The notes: generated from the letters alone by a model not told the origin. A stretch of DNA of 37,496 bases from Modestobacter sp. DSM 44400 (GCF_900107175.1 NZ_FNOZ01000039.1:1-37496), one strand, 5' to 3'; shown: positions 7,509-16,444, counted from the first letter of the stretch. Translations and numbers: made by a program.

Positions 7509-8951
7509 ATGAGCGATCACCGCACCACCCCGGCCGCGGCTGGCCACCGCGCGGCCTCGCCATCGGCCACCGCCGACGAGGGCAGCCCCGGCGTCGAGGC
7601 GTTCGGCTACCGCCAGGAGCTCAAGCGCTCGCTGAGCTTCACCGACCTGCTCGTCTACGGGCTGGTCTTCATGGTGCCGATCGCCCCCTTCGGGATCTTC
7701 GGCGGCGTGTTCCAGGCCTCCGGCGGGATGATCGCCCTCGCCTACGCCATCGGCATGCTGGCCATGGCGTTCACCGCCGCCTCGTACTCGCAGATGTCAC
7801 GGGCCTTTCCGATGGCCGGGTCGGTGTACACGTACGCCGGGCGCGGCATCGCCCAGCCGATCGGCTTCCTGGCCGGCTGGATGATCCTGCTCGACTACGT
7901 GCTGGTGCCCGGGCTGCTCTACCTGATCGCCGGCGTGGCCATGAACTCCATCATCAGCGCCATCCCGGTGTGGCTGTGGGTGGCCGCCTTCGTCGTCCTC
8001 AACACCGTCGTGAACTACCTCGGCATCGAGTTCACCGCCCGGATCAACAAGATCATGCTGGTCGCCGAGCTGGTCGTGCTGGCGATCTTCCTGGTCATCG
8101 GCGTGGTCGCGCTGGCCAGCGGCAAGAGCACCGACAGCGCGCTGCACCCGATCTACAACAGCGACACCTTCTCCTTCGGGCTGGTCTTCGGCGCGGTCTC
8201 CATCGCCGTCCTCAGCTTCCTGGGCTTCGACGGCATCTCCACCCTGGCCGAGGAGAACCGCGAGTCGGCCCGGTCGATCGGCAAGTCGATGATCGCCGCG
8301 CTGATCCTGGCCGGGACGTTGTTCATCGTGCAGACCTGGATCGCCGCGCTGCTCGTGCCCGACCCCGCGGGGCTGGTCGCCAACGGCGACCCCGGTGGCA
8401 CCGCCTTCTACGACGCCGCGCAGAACGCCGGCGGGCACTGGCTGTCGGTGCTCACCGCGGTGGCCACCGCGATCGCCTGGGGCTTCGCCAACTCCCTCGT
8501 CGCCCAGGCGGCCACCTCCCGGCTGCTGTTCGCCATGGCCCGCGACCGGCAGCTCCCCTCGTTCCTGGCGAAGATCGACCCGAAGCACCGGGTGCCGGTC
8601 AACGCCACTCTGCTCGTCGCCGTGGTCAGCCTGGCGCTGGGCATCTACATGAGCCAGCGGGAGGACGGCATCGCCCTGCTGTCGACCCTGGTCAACTTCG
8701 GTGCACTGTCGGCCTTCCTCGTGCTGCACGTGGCGGTCGTCGTCCACTTCGTGTTCCGGGAGAAGAGCCGGGACTGGTGGCGGCACCTGGTCGTGCCGGT
8801 CATCGGATTCGCGATCCTGGCCTACGTCGTCTACAACGCGCAGGTCGCCGCCCAGCGGCTGGGCTTCGTCTGGCTGGGCATCGGGTTCGCCCTGCTGGCC
8901 TTCCTGCTGGCCACCGGCCGCAGGCCCCAGCTCGCCGAGGAGAACGCGTGA
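7509..8951 (+). CDS. APC-superfamily permease (amino acid/amine/amide)
   Basis: 480 residues from ATG 7509, with about 12 TM helices. The first reads LSFTDLLVYGLVFMVPIAPF and the second begins GGMIALAYAIGMLAMAFTAA. The AFPMAGSVYTYAGRG segment is typical of APC-family (PuuP/YeeF-like) transporters, which import amino acids or amines with protons. The stop overlaps the acetamidase start (GTGA), so the two are translationally coupled and the likely cargo is a nitrogen compound related to the amidase substrate. A 41-residue cytoplasmic N-terminus precedes TM1. Confidence 0.9.
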   Translation: MSDHRTTPAAAGHRAASPSATADEGSPGVEAFGYRQELKRSLSFTDLLVYGLVFMVPIAPFGIFGGVFQASGGMIALAYAIGMLAMAFTAASYSQMSRAFPMAGSVYTYAGRGIAQPIGFLAGWMILLDYVLVPGLLYLIAGVAMNSIISAIPVWLWVAAFVVLNTVVNYLGIEFTARINKIMLVAELVVLAIFLVIGVVALASGKSTDSALHPIYNSDTFSFGLVFGAVSIAVLSFLGFDGISTLAEENRESARSIGKSMIAALILAGTLFIVQTWIAALLVPDPAGLVANGDPGGTAFYDAAQNAGGHWLSVLTAVATAIAWGFANSLVAQAATSRLLFAMARDRQLPSFLAKIDPKHRVPVNATLLVAVVSLALGIYMSQREDGIALLSTLVNFGALSAFLVLHVAVVVHFVFREKSRDWWRHLVVPVIGFAILAYVVYNAQVAAQRLGFVWLGIGFALLAFLLATGRRPQLAEENA

Positions 8952-9970
8952 CCGTCGCTCTCGAGGTCGTGCGGCTCGACCCCACCCCGGAGCAGCTGCG
9001 CTACACCTTCGGCGGCGGCGAGCCGCTGCTGCGGGTGCAGCCGGGCACGGTAGTCGAGCTGACCACCGAGGACTGCTTCGGCGGCCGGGTGCGCACCGTC
9101 GACGACCTGCCCAGCCAGGTTTGCGAGTTCCCCTACCTCAACCCGGTGACCGGGCCGGTGCACGTGGAGGGAGCCGAGCCCGGCGACACCCTGGCGGTGC
9201 ACGTCGTGGACATCGCACCCGCCCGCGACTGGGCGGTCTCGACGACGTTCCCGCACTTCGGTGCGCTGACCGCCACGCACGAGACCGCGATGCTGCACGA
9301 CCCGCTGGAGGAGGTCGTGTGGGTCTACGAGGTAGACCGGGAGCGGGGCACCTGCCTGTTCCGGCCGCGCCGCGGCGGGCCCGAGGTGGAGCTGCCGCTG
9401 GACCCGATGCACGGCACGCTCGGCGTTGCACCCGCCGCCGGCGAGGTGGTCATGTCGATCACGCCGTCGGCGCACGGCGGCAACATGGACACCCCCGAGC
9501 TCCGCGCCGGGACGACGGTCTACCTCGGGGTCAACGTGCCCGGGGCGCAGCTCTCGCTCGGCGACGGGCACTGCCGGCAGGGCGAGGGCGAGGTCTGCGG
9601 CACCGCGGTCGAGGCGGCGATGCGGACCGTGGTCGTGGTCGACGTGATCAAGGGCGGCGGGCCGGCCTGGCCGCGGTTGGAGAGCGACGAGTTCCTGATG
9701 TCCACCGGCTCGGTGCGCCCGCTGGAGGACGCCTTCCGGATCAGCCAGCGGGACCTCGTCGGCTGGGCCGCCGAGCTGACCGGCTGGGACACCCTGGACG
9801 CCTACCAGCTGGTCAGCCAGGCCGGCCTGGCGCCGGTGGGCAACGTGGTCGACACGAATTACACGATGATCGCCAAGCTGGCCAAGCGGTACCTGCCCGG
9901 CCCCGCGGCGTTCGACGGCGTCCACGCCCGGCTGCGCGAGACCGGCGCGGCCTACCTGGCCCAGCGCTGA
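8948..9970 (+). CDS. Acetamidase/formamidase family amidohydrolase
   Basis: 340 residues from GTG 8948, overlapping the permease stop. The family's conserved blocks are visible: VELTTEDCFGG, NPVTGPVHVEGAEPGDTLAV, MHGTLGVAP, SAHGGNMDTPEL and LGDGHCRQGEGEVCGTAVE (a metal-proximal histidine/glutamate region). Family members hydrolyse formamide or acetamide to ammonia plus the acid in the cytosol. With the AmiC-like sensor, MarR regulator and permease it forms a small amide/nitrogen scavenging operon. Two perfect palindromes follow the stop and probably end transcription. Confidence 0.92.
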   Translation: MTVALEVVRLDPTPEQLRYTFGGGEPLLRVQPGTVVELTTEDCFGGRVRTVDDLPSQVCEFPYLNPVTGPVHVEGAEPGDTLAVHVVDIAPARDWAVSTTFPHFGALTATHETAMLHDPLEEVVWVYEVDRERGTCLFRPRRGGPEVELPLDPMHGTLGVAPAAGEVVMSITPSAHGGNMDTPELRAGTTVYLGVNVPGAQLSLGDGHCRQGEGEVCGTAVEAAMRTVVVVDVIKGGGPAWPRLESDEFLMSTGSVRPLEDAFRISQRDLVGWAAELTGWDTLDAYQLVSQAGLAPVGNVVDTNYTMIAKLAKRYLPGPAAFDGVHARLRETGAAYLAQR

Positions 9971-9976
9971 GCCGAA

Positions 9977-9998
9977 CCGCTTTCGGCGCCGAAAGCGG
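9977..9998. terminator. Perfect 22-bp palindrome, copy 1 (bidirectional terminator?)
   Basis: The sequence is a perfect inverted repeat around GGCGCC with arms CCGCTTTCGGC and GCCGAAAGCGG. It lies 6 bases past the acetamidase stop, in the 64-base gap between convergent genes. No U-tract follows, as is common for high-GC actinobacterial hairpins. Confidence 0.6.
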
Positions 9999-10009
9999 GG
10001 CTGCCGGGG

Positions 10010-10031
10010 CCGCTTTCGGCGCCGAAAGCGG
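10010..10031. terminator. Perfect 22-bp palindrome, copy 2
   Basis: An identical copy of the palindrome at 9977-9998, separated from it by 11 bases and ending 3 bases before the stop of the convergent AGE-epimerase gene. Each copy can form its own hairpin, and the pair can also form one larger structure. Probable two-way terminator. Confidence 0.6.
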
Positions 10032-10034
10032 AAG

Positions 10035-11291
10035 TCAGGCGGGGTCGCCGGCCAGGGCCGCCCGGACGCCGGCCGCGACGCTCCCGCGCACCGGAATCCG
10101 TGGGAGCAGGAGGGCCTGCACCACGTGGTAGACGTCCGGCTTGCCGACCCAGGTCGTCGTGCCGACCGCGCCCTCCGGCGTCAGCTCGTGGTGCCAGCTG
10201 CCCCGGACGGCGTCGCGGAAGCGGGCCGCGGCGTGCTCCTCCCAGCGCCGTCCGTCGTCGGCGTACCGCGGGTCGCCGGTCACCGCCGCGAGCACGGCGG
10301 CCGCGCCGACCGCCTCGGCCAGCACCCAGTGCATCCGGGCGGCGACGACCGGCCGGTCCGACCAGTCGAGGGTGTAGACGAAGCCGTCGTGCCCGTCGGC
10401 CCGCCAGCCCCGCTCGACCGCCGCGCCGTAGAGGGCCGGGGCGTCGGCCTGTAGCCAGGCCGGTGCATCGGGGCCGAGCACCGCGGCGGTGTGCAGCGCC
10501 AGGCCCGACCACTCCAGCTGATGGCCCACGGTGACGCCGTAGGGCCTGAAGGGGTCCGACGGCCGGTCGGCGTTGTACTCGGGGAGCACGGTCCACGAGG
10601 CGTCGAAGTGCTCCGGGAGCCGCCAGTCCGCCTCGCGCGCCCAGCCGTGCACCACCCGCTCGACCACCCGCTCGGCCCGGGTCCGCAGCCGGCCGGCCGA
10701 GGGCCCCGGCAGCGGCCCGACGCCCGGCGCCTCCAGCGCGTCGGCGGCGGCCAGCATCGCCTCGACGCCGTGCATGTTGGCGTTGACGCCGCGGTAGTCC
10801 GAGCAGGTCGACCAGCCGGCGTCCCACTCCTCCACCGCCAGGCCGGCCGCGTCGTCCCAGAAGTGCGCGTCCCAGGCGGCGAGCGCGTCGGCCAGCAGCG
10901 CGGGGCCGCCGGGCACGCCGGCGGTCGCCGCGCTGGCGGCGGCCAGGACGACGAAGGCGTGCACGTAGGCCGCCTTGGTGCCATCAGCCGCACCGTCGGC
11001 CGGGCCCAGCGAGGCCACCCAGCCGCCGTTCGCGGCATCGCGGAACGGGCCGCTGAGTGCGCGGACCCCGTGCGCGGCGAGCTCGTCGGCGCCCGGTAAG
11101 CCGAGCATCGAGCCCAGGGCGAACACGTGCGTCATGCGCGCAGTCACATAGGTCTCCCGCGGCCGGTCGGCCAGCACGGACCCGTCGGCGGACAGGTACC
11201 CGAAGCCCCCGTCGGCGCGCCGCGACCCGGCCGCGAAGGCCAGCAATCCGGCCAGCTCGTCGGTCAGCGGTCCCGCTCCGGAGCTGTGCAT
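10035..11291 (-). CDS. AGE-family sugar isomerase/epimerase (YihS/mannose isomerase-like)
   Basis: 418 residues with the alpha6/alpha6-barrel pattern of N-acylglucosamine 2-epimerase/YihS proteins. These show as repeated helical blocks with RPRETYVTARMTHVFALG, GTKAAYVHAFVVLAAA and RGVNANMHGVEAMLAAADA, where the conserved Arg and His residues shape the active site. Such enzymes interconvert aldoses and ketoses such as mannose and fructose, or sulfoquinovose and sulfofructose. The gene is divergent from a PfkB kinase whose start is 40 bases away, which suggests that the ketose product is phosphorylated next. Substrate is unproven. Confidence 0.85.
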   Translation of the reverse strand: MHSSGAGPLTDELAGLLAFAAGSRRADGGFGYLSADGSVLADRPRETYVTARMTHVFALGSMLGLPGADELAAHGVRALSGPFRDAANGGWVASLGPADGAADGTKAAYVHAFVVLAAASAATAGVPGGPALLADALAAWDAHFWDDAAGLAVEEWDAGWSTCSDYRGVNANMHGVEAMLAAADALEAPGVGPLPGPSAGRLRTRAERVVERVVHGWAREADWRLPEHFDASWTVLPEYNADRPSDPFRPYGVTVGHQLEWSGLALHTAAVLGPDAPAWLQADAPALYGAAVERGWRADGHDGFVYTLDWSDRPVVAARMHWVLAEAVGAAAVLAAVTGDPRYADDGRRWEEHAAARFRDAVRGSWHHELTPEGAVGTTTWVGKPDVYHVVQALLLPRIPVRGSVAAGVRAALAGDPA

Positions 11292-11331
11292 GGCCGCGCA
11301 GCCTAATGCGGTTGCTCGCTACGGTGGAACG

Positions 11332-12309
11332 GTGATCACCGTGTGCGGCGAGCTCGTGATCGACCTGATTCCGGCATCGAGCCCGGCACCGCCCGCCGGG
11401 CACCGCGCCGCTCCCCCGCCGCCGCAGTACGCCGCCTTTCCGGGCGGCAACGCGCTGAACGTGGCGGTGGCCGCCGCCCGGCTGGGAAACGTCGTGCACC
11501 TCATGTCGCGGGTCGGCCCCGGCCCGTTCGGCACGCTGCTGCGCGACCACGCCACCCGCAACGGCGTCTCCCCCGACGCCCTGCTGGCGGCGGCCGAGCC
11601 GGTCAGCCTGGCCGTCGTAGAGCTGTCGGACACCGGGTCGGCCGGCTACTCCTTCCACACCGTCGGCGCGGCCGACTGGCAGTGGACGGCCGACGAGCTG
11701 GCCCGGACGTGGCCCGCTGACACCCGGATCGTGCACGTCGGCTCGATCTCCAGCTGGACGCCGCCGGGCTCGGTGCACATCGCCGACCTGGTGCGCCGGG
11801 CGCGATCCGACGGCCGTGCCCTGGTCAGCTTCGACCCCAACGTCCGGCCCAGTCTCATCGCCGACGCTGCCGCCGTCCGGGCCCGGATCACCGACCTCCG
11901 GCGCACCGCGGACCTGGTCAAGGTGAGCGCGGAGGACGTGGCCTGGCTCGAACCGGGCGCCGACCTCGACGACGTGGTCACCCGCTGGGCCACCGAGGGC
12001 CCGGCCCTGGTGGTCATCACCGACGGCGACCAGCCGCTGCGCGCGGCCCGAGCCGGCGGCACGCTGCTGCGGCGGCGCCCGCCGGTGGTGACCGTCGTCG
12101 ACACCGTCGGCGCCGGGGACACCTTCGCGGCCGGGTTCTTCTCCGGCCTGGTGCGGACCGGCGTCCTGGACCGCGTAGCCCTGCTCGGGCTGCCCGACGA
12201 CGACCTCGCCGCCCTGCTCGATGACGCCGCCCTGGCCGCGGCGCTGGCCTGCACCCGCGCCGGCGCGAACCCCCCGACCCTCGAGGAGTTGACGGCCGCG
12301 CGGGGCTGA
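11332..12309 (+). CDS. PfkB-family carbohydrate kinase (fructokinase-like)
   Basis: 325 residues from GTG 11332. The first strand and sugar-binding region are ITVCGELVIDLIP and FPGGNALNVAVAAARLG; the C-terminal signature VDTVGAGDTFAAGFFSGL carries the catalytic base D263 and the anion hole. It phosphorylates a sugar with ATP in the cytosol. Pairing with the divergent AGE isomerase suggests fructose or a related ketose. An in-frame ATG at 11290 overlaps the neighbour's start codon and would add 14 residues ahead of the beta strand, so the GTG is preferred. Confidence 0.9.
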   Translation: MITVCGELVIDLIPASSPAPPAGHRAAPPPPQYAAFPGGNALNVAVAAARLGNVVHLMSRVGPGPFGTLLRDHATRNGVSPDALLAAAEPVSLAVVELSDTGSAGYSFHTVGAADWQWTADELARTWPADTRIVHVGSISSWTPPGSVHIADLVRRARSDGRALVSFDPNVRPSLIADAAAVRARITDLRRTADLVKVSAEDVAWLEPGADLDDVVTRWATEGPALVVITDGDQPLRAARAGGTLLRRRPPVVTVVDTVGAGDTFAAGFFSGLVRTGVLDRVALLGLPDDDLAALLDDAALAAALACTRAGANPPTLEELTAARG

Positions 12310-12900
12310 TCAGCGCCCGACGGGGCGGGCGCGCACGTGCATGCGCTCCCCCTGCGGGCCGAACAGGCACAGCACCTCGGCCGGTTCTGCTCCGGGGTTG
12401 CCCATCCAGTGCGGCACGTGGGTGTCGAACTCGGCCGCCTCGCCCGGGGTGAGAACGACCTCCCGCTCGCCGAGCAGCAGGCGCAGCCGACCGGACAGCA
12501 CGTACAGCCACTCGTAGCCCTCGTGGACCCGCAGGTCCGGCTCGGCGTTCGGCCAGTGCGGGGGGAACACCTGCTTGAAGGCGCCCAGCCCGCCGGGCCG
12601 GCGGGTGAGCGGCACGACGGTGACGCCGCCGCGGTCGAAGGGGCGGGCGTGCACGCGGGGATCGCCGGTGGGCGGGGCGTCGACCAGCTCGTCGAGCGGC
12701 ACCTGGTGCGCCCGGGCCAGCGGCAGCAACAGCTCCAGGGTGGGCCGCCGCTGGCCGGACTCCAGCCGGGACAGCGTGCTCACCGAGATGCCGGTGGTCG
12801 CCGACAGCTGGGCCAGCGTCGCACCGCGCTGCTGGCGGAGCCCGCGCAGCCGCGGGCCGACCGCCTCCAGCACACCGTCGAGATCGGGGACGTCGTCCAT
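12310..12900 (-). CDS. XRE-family regulator with C-terminal cupin domain
   Basis: 196 residues from ATG 12900. Residues about 12-70 form an XRE helix-turn-helix (RGLRQQRGATLAQLSATTGI followed by SVSTLSRLESGQRRPTLELL). Residues about 110-190 form a cupin barrel (HEGYEWLYVLSGRLRLLLGE and TPGEAAEFDTHVPHWMGN) with histidines suitable for ligand or metal binding. Regulators of this build sense small metabolites and repress adjacent genes. It abuts the PfkB stop convergently and is divergent from the CPYC flavoprotein gene, its probable target. A TTGACA-like element lies at 12933-12938 on the minus strand. Confidence 0.88.
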   Translation of the reverse strand: MDDVPDLDGVLEAVGPRLRGLRQQRGATLAQLSATTGISVSTLSRLESGQRRPTLELLLPLARAHQVPLDELVDAPPTGDPRVHARPFDRGGVTVVPLTRRPGGLGAFKQVFPPHWPNAEPDLRVHEGYEWLYVLSGRLRLLLGEREVVLTPGEAAEFDTHVPHWMGNPGAEPAEVLCLFGPQGERMHVRARPVGR

Positions 12901-13009
12901 GCCGACCAATTTGCCAGTACAGCAACGCAACTTGTCAATCGGCGCACGAGGGGCGCACCGTCTGCATCGAGGCCGCCCGCTCGGACGGCGGCCGGGACGG
13001 AGGACGACA

Positions 13010-13975
13010 ATGGAGACGCAGCACGACGTGGTGGTGGTCGGGGGTGGCGCGGCCGGGCTGAGCGGCGCGCTCGCTCTGAGCCGGGCCCGGCGCTCGGTGC
13101 TGGTCGTGGACGCCGGCGACCCGCGCAACGCCCCGGCCGGACACGTGCACAACTACCTGGCCCGGGAGGGCACGCCGCCGGCCGACCTCCTCGCCGCGGG
13201 CCGGGCCGAGGTGACCGGCTACGGCGGCACCATCCAGGCCGGCCGGGTGACGGCAGCGAAGCGAGTGGACGACGACGGCTTCGCGGTCTCCCTGGCGGAC
13301 GGGCGCACCGTGCGCGCCCGTCGCCTGCTGGTCACCACGGGCCTGGTGGACGAGCTGCCCGCCGTTCCGGGCCTGGCGGAGCTGTGGGGCACCGACGTGC
13401 TGCACTGCCCGTACTGCCACGGCTGGGAAGTGCGCGACCAGCCGGTCGGCGTGCTGGGCACCGGCCCGTTCGCGGTGCACGGCGCCCTGCTGTGGCGACA
13501 GTGGAGTGCCGACGTGACCCTGTTCGTGCACACGGCGCCGGCACCGTCGGACGACGAGCTCGAGCAGCTGGCCGCGCGGGGCATTCCCGTCGTCCGCGAG
13601 CCGGTCGCCGGGGTGGAGACCGCCGGCGGCCGGCTGTCCGGGGTGCGGCTGACCGACGGCACGGTGGTTCCACGCACCGCGCTGGTCGTCGCGCCGCGGT
13701 TCACCGCGCGCTCGGCGGTGCTCGCCTCCTTGGGGCTGGAGGGAGTCGAGCAGGAGATGCACGGCGCGGTGATCGGCAGCGCGGTGCCCGCGGACCCGAT
13801 GGGGGCGACCGCCGTCCCGGGGGTGTGGGTGGCCGGCAACGTGACGACCCTGCACGCGCAGGTGATCAGCGCGGCCGCCGCCGGGCTGACCGCCGGAGCC
13901 GCGCTCAACGCCGACCTGATCGCCGAGGACACCCGCCTCGCGGTGACCGCCGCCCGGTCGGCGGTGGCGGTGTGA
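13010..13975 (+). CDS. FAD-dependent thioredoxin-reductase-like oxidoreductase (CPYC)
   Basis: 321 residues from ATG 13010. It has an N-terminal FAD Rossmann motif (VVVVGGGAAGLSGALALSRA), a redox pair C133/C136 in HCPYCHGWE, a second nucleotide motif GVLGTGPFAVHGALL, and a C-terminal FAD contact GVWVAGNVTT. This is the thioredoxin-reductase-like group that includes small-molecule dithiol oxidases (GliT/HlmI type) as well as unassigned enzymes; the CPYCHG form is typical of the latter. NADPH use is not certain because the second dinucleotide motif is weak. It is translationally coupled to a methyltransferase and divergent from the XRE-cupin regulator. Confidence 0.87.
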   Translation: METQHDVVVVGGGAAGLSGALALSRARRSVLVVDAGDPRNAPAGHVHNYLAREGTPPADLLAAGRAEVTGYGGTIQAGRVTAAKRVDDDGFAVSLADGRTVRARRLLVTTGLVDELPAVPGLAELWGTDVLHCPYCHGWEVRDQPVGVLGTGPFAVHGALLWRQWSADVTLFVHTAPAPSDDELEQLAARGIPVVREPVAGVETAGGRLSGVRLTDGTVVPRTALVVAPRFTARSAVLASLGLEGVEQEMHGAVIGSAVPADPMGATAVPGVWVAGNVTTLHAQVISAAAAGLTAGAALNADLIAEDTRLAVTAARSAVAV

Positions 13976-14613
13976 GCGGCCCGATGCACGACTTCACCCG
14001 CGGCGCGTACGAGGACCGGTACCGGTCCTCGGCCGCGCTCTGGAGCGGCCGGCCGAACGCGCAGCTGGTGGCCGAGGCGGCGGACCTGGCGCCCGGCACG
14101 GCACTGGACGTCGGCTGCGGCGAGGGAGCCGACGCCCTCTGGCTGGCCGAGCGCGGCTGGCGGGTGACCGGCGTGGACTTCGCCGACACGGCGCTGGCCC
14201 GCGCGGCCGGATACGCCGAAGAGCGGGGGCCCGAGGTGGCCGCGCGGGTCTGTTGGGAGCAGGCCGACCTGACGGCCTGGACTCCCCCGGCCTCGGCGTT
14301 CGACCTGGTCTCGGCGCACTTCTTCCACCTGCCGGGAGACCAGCGACGGGGAGTGTTCGGCCGGCTGGCGGACGCCGTCGCCCCGGGCGGGACGCTGCTG
14401 ATCGTGGGCCACTCCGCGATGGACCTGCACGCCTCGATGCACCGGCCGGACATCCCGGGCATGTTCTGGACCGCCGAGGAGATCGCCGACTCCCTGGACG
14501 CCGACCGGTGGAACATGCTCGTCGCCGAGGCGCGGCCCCGGCCCGGTCGCGATCCCGAGGGCCGGGAGCTGACGCTGCACGACGCCGTCCTGCGGGCCTG
14601 CCGACGCCGATGA
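13972..14613 (+). CDS. Class I SAM-dependent methyltransferase
   Basis: 213 residues from GTG 13972, overlapping the preceding stop by 4 bases. SAM-binding motif I is ALDVGCGEGADALWLAERGW, with an acidic residue at the end of the next strand (VTGVDFAD) and motif III around APGGTLLIVGH. This resembles the Methyltransf_25/TehB-like group, which methylates small molecules, sometimes thiols or tellurite/selenite. Coupling to a dithiol-type flavoprotein would fit a thiol-handling or detoxification pair, but that is inference. Confidence 0.85.
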   Translation: MSGPMHDFTRGAYEDRYRSSAALWSGRPNAQLVAEAADLAPGTALDVGCGEGADALWLAERGWRVTGVDFADTALARAAGYAEERGPEVAARVCWEQADLTAWTPPASAFDLVSAHFFHLPGDQRRGVFGRLADAVAPGGTLLIVGHSAMDLHASMHRPDIPGMFWTAEEIADSLDADRWNMLVAEARPRPGRDPEGRELTLHDAVLRACRRR

Positions 14614-14717
14614 GGACGATCGCGGAGCGGAAACCTGTCGATGATCGACGAGTCTTTCGGCAGCTGTTGTGATCCCCGACACGCGGGCCGAGGGCGCCGC
14701 CTGCCGATGATCCCTCC

Positions 14718-16349
14718 ATGGCACGCCGGCTCGCCACTGCGCTGACATCCACCGACCCCCGGGTCGCCGCTGGGCGCTCGCCGTCGCCCTGGTGGCAGAC
14801 GGCGGTGGTCTACCAGGTCTACCTGCGCTCCTTCGCCGACAGCAACGGTGATGGCATCGGCGACCTGGCCGGTCTCCGGTCCCGGCTGCCGTACCTCGCC
14901 TGGCTCGGCGTCGACGCGCTCTGGATCAACCCGCACTACCCGTCCGGCGGCGCGGACGGCGGCTACGACATCGTCGACTACCGGGCGGTCGACCCCGACT
15001 ACGGCGACGTCGCCGACCTCGAGGGCCTGGTGAAGGACGCGCGGCGGCTCGGCCTGCGCGTCGTCCTCGACGTCGTCCCCAACCACACCTCCGACCGCCA
15101 CCCCTGGTTCTCGGCCGCGGTCGCCGACCCGGACTCGCCGGAGGCCGCCCGGTACCACTTCGCCCCGCCGTCGGAGGAGCCGCCGAACAACTGGCAGTCC
15201 CTTTTCGGTGGTCCGGCGTGGTCCCGCACGGCGGACGGCCGGTGGTACCTGCACCTGTTCTCCCCCGAGCAGCCCGACCTGAACTGGCGCGAGCCGGCCG
15301 TGGCGGCCGACTTCGAGAGGACCCTCCGGTTCTGGCTGGACCGCGGGGTCAGCGGCTTCCGGGTGGACGTCGCCTACGGCCTGTTCAAGGACGCCGCGCT
15401 CCGCGACAACCCCGGCAGCTACGCCCCGACCCTCTTCGGCCACGGCCCGGAGCAGGCCATGACGTGGAACCAGCCCGAGGTGCACGACGTGTGGCGCCGG
15501 TGGCGGGCGGTCTGCGACGAGTATCCGGACACCATGCTGGTCGGCGAGGTGTGCCTGGCCGACCTGGAGCAGGTCGCCCTGTACTCGCGCCCCGACGAGA
15601 TGCACCAGTCGCTGTCGTTCCGGCTGCTGAAGTCCCCGTGGGCCACCGAGCCGTTCGCCGAGGCGGTGCAGTCGGCGCTGGACGCCTTCGGCGGGGTCGG
15701 CGCGCCGGTGTCCTGGGTGCTCGGCAACCACGACAAGGAACGCCAGGTCACCCGGTTCGGCGGCGGGGCGGTGGGCACCGCCCGGGCCCGGGCCGCGGCC
15801 CTGCTGATGCTGGCGCTGCCCGGCTCGGCGTACGTGTACGCCGGTGACGAGCTGGGGCTGCCGCAGGCCGCCGTTCCGGACGAGGCGAAGCTCGACCCGA
15901 TCTTCTTCCGCAGCGGCGGCGCCCGCGTCGGCCGGGACGGCTGCCGCGTGCCGATGCCGTGGAACGACTCGGACGGCGTCGGCTTCTCCCCCGAGGGTGC
16001 GGCCCCGGCCTGGCTGCCGATCCCCGCGGACTGGCAGCAGTACGCGGTCTCCCGGCAGACCCGGGACGGCGGCTCGACGCTCACCCTCTACCGGCGGGCG
16101 CTCGCCCTGCGCGCCGCGCACCCGGCGCTCGCGGCCGGCGACGCGACCGTCAGCACGCGCGGCGACGTGCTGACGGTGCGTTGCGTCGGGGAGTCGGAGA
16201 CAGTGCGGTGCCTGGTCAACATGGGCGCCGAGACCGTGCTGGTCGGCTGTTCCGGCTCGGTCCTCCTGACCTCGACCGTGTCCGTGCGCCACTCGGCCGG
16301 CAGCGTCGCGCTCCCCCCGAACAGCGCCGTCTGGGTCGTCGAGGACTGA
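14718..16349 (+). CDS. GH13 alpha-glucosidase (oligo-1,6-glucosidase/trehalose synthase-like)
   Basis: 543 residues. The (beta/alpha)8 barrel begins at about 28 (WWQTAVVYQVYLRSFADSNG). Conserved regions are DVVPNHTSD (region I), GFRVDVAYG with nucleophile D217 (region II), LVGEVCL with acid/base E277 (region III) and VLGNHDKER with D339 (region IV). The G-D-G-I-G-D loop after strand 1 is typical of subfamilies hydrolysing alpha-1,4 or alpha-1,6 bonds of maltose, isomaltose or trehalose. There is no signal peptide, so it is a cytoplasmic enzyme. It stands as a single gene; no transporter is adjacent. Confidence 0.92.
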   Translation: MARRLATALTSTDPRVAAGRSPSPWWQTAVVYQVYLRSFADSNGDGIGDLAGLRSRLPYLAWLGVDALWINPHYPSGGADGGYDIVDYRAVDPDYGDVADLEGLVKDARRLGLRVVLDVVPNHTSDRHPWFSAAVADPDSPEAARYHFAPPSEEPPNNWQSLFGGPAWSRTADGRWYLHLFSPEQPDLNWREPAVAADFERTLRFWLDRGVSGFRVDVAYGLFKDAALRDNPGSYAPTLFGHGPEQAMTWNQPEVHDVWRRWRAVCDEYPDTMLVGEVCLADLEQVALYSRPDEMHQSLSFRLLKSPWATEPFAEAVQSALDAFGGVGAPVSWVLGNHDKERQVTRFGGGAVGTARARAAALLMLALPGSAYVYAGDELGLPQAAVPDEAKLDPIFFRSGGARVGRDGCRVPMPWNDSDGVGFSPEGAAPAWLPIPADWQQYAVSRQTRDGGSTLTLYRRALALRAAHPALAAGDATVSTRGDVLTVRCVGESETVRCLVNMGAETVLVGCSGSVLLTSTVSVRHSAGSVALPPNSAVWVVED

Positions 16350-16444
16350 CCGCTCTCCCGTCGCTCCTGACGCGCCGTCCGGAGTTCGCCACAGTCTCGC
16401 TGCGATCAACCCGGTGTCCATATGACGGCTCCCGAGCCGGCTGA

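Noticed and set aside
6554-8947. A giant fused frame running into the acetamidase gene
   Set aside because: The upstream 800 codons are an out-of-frame reading of the AmiC-like and permease genes; the acetamidase starts at GTG 8948.
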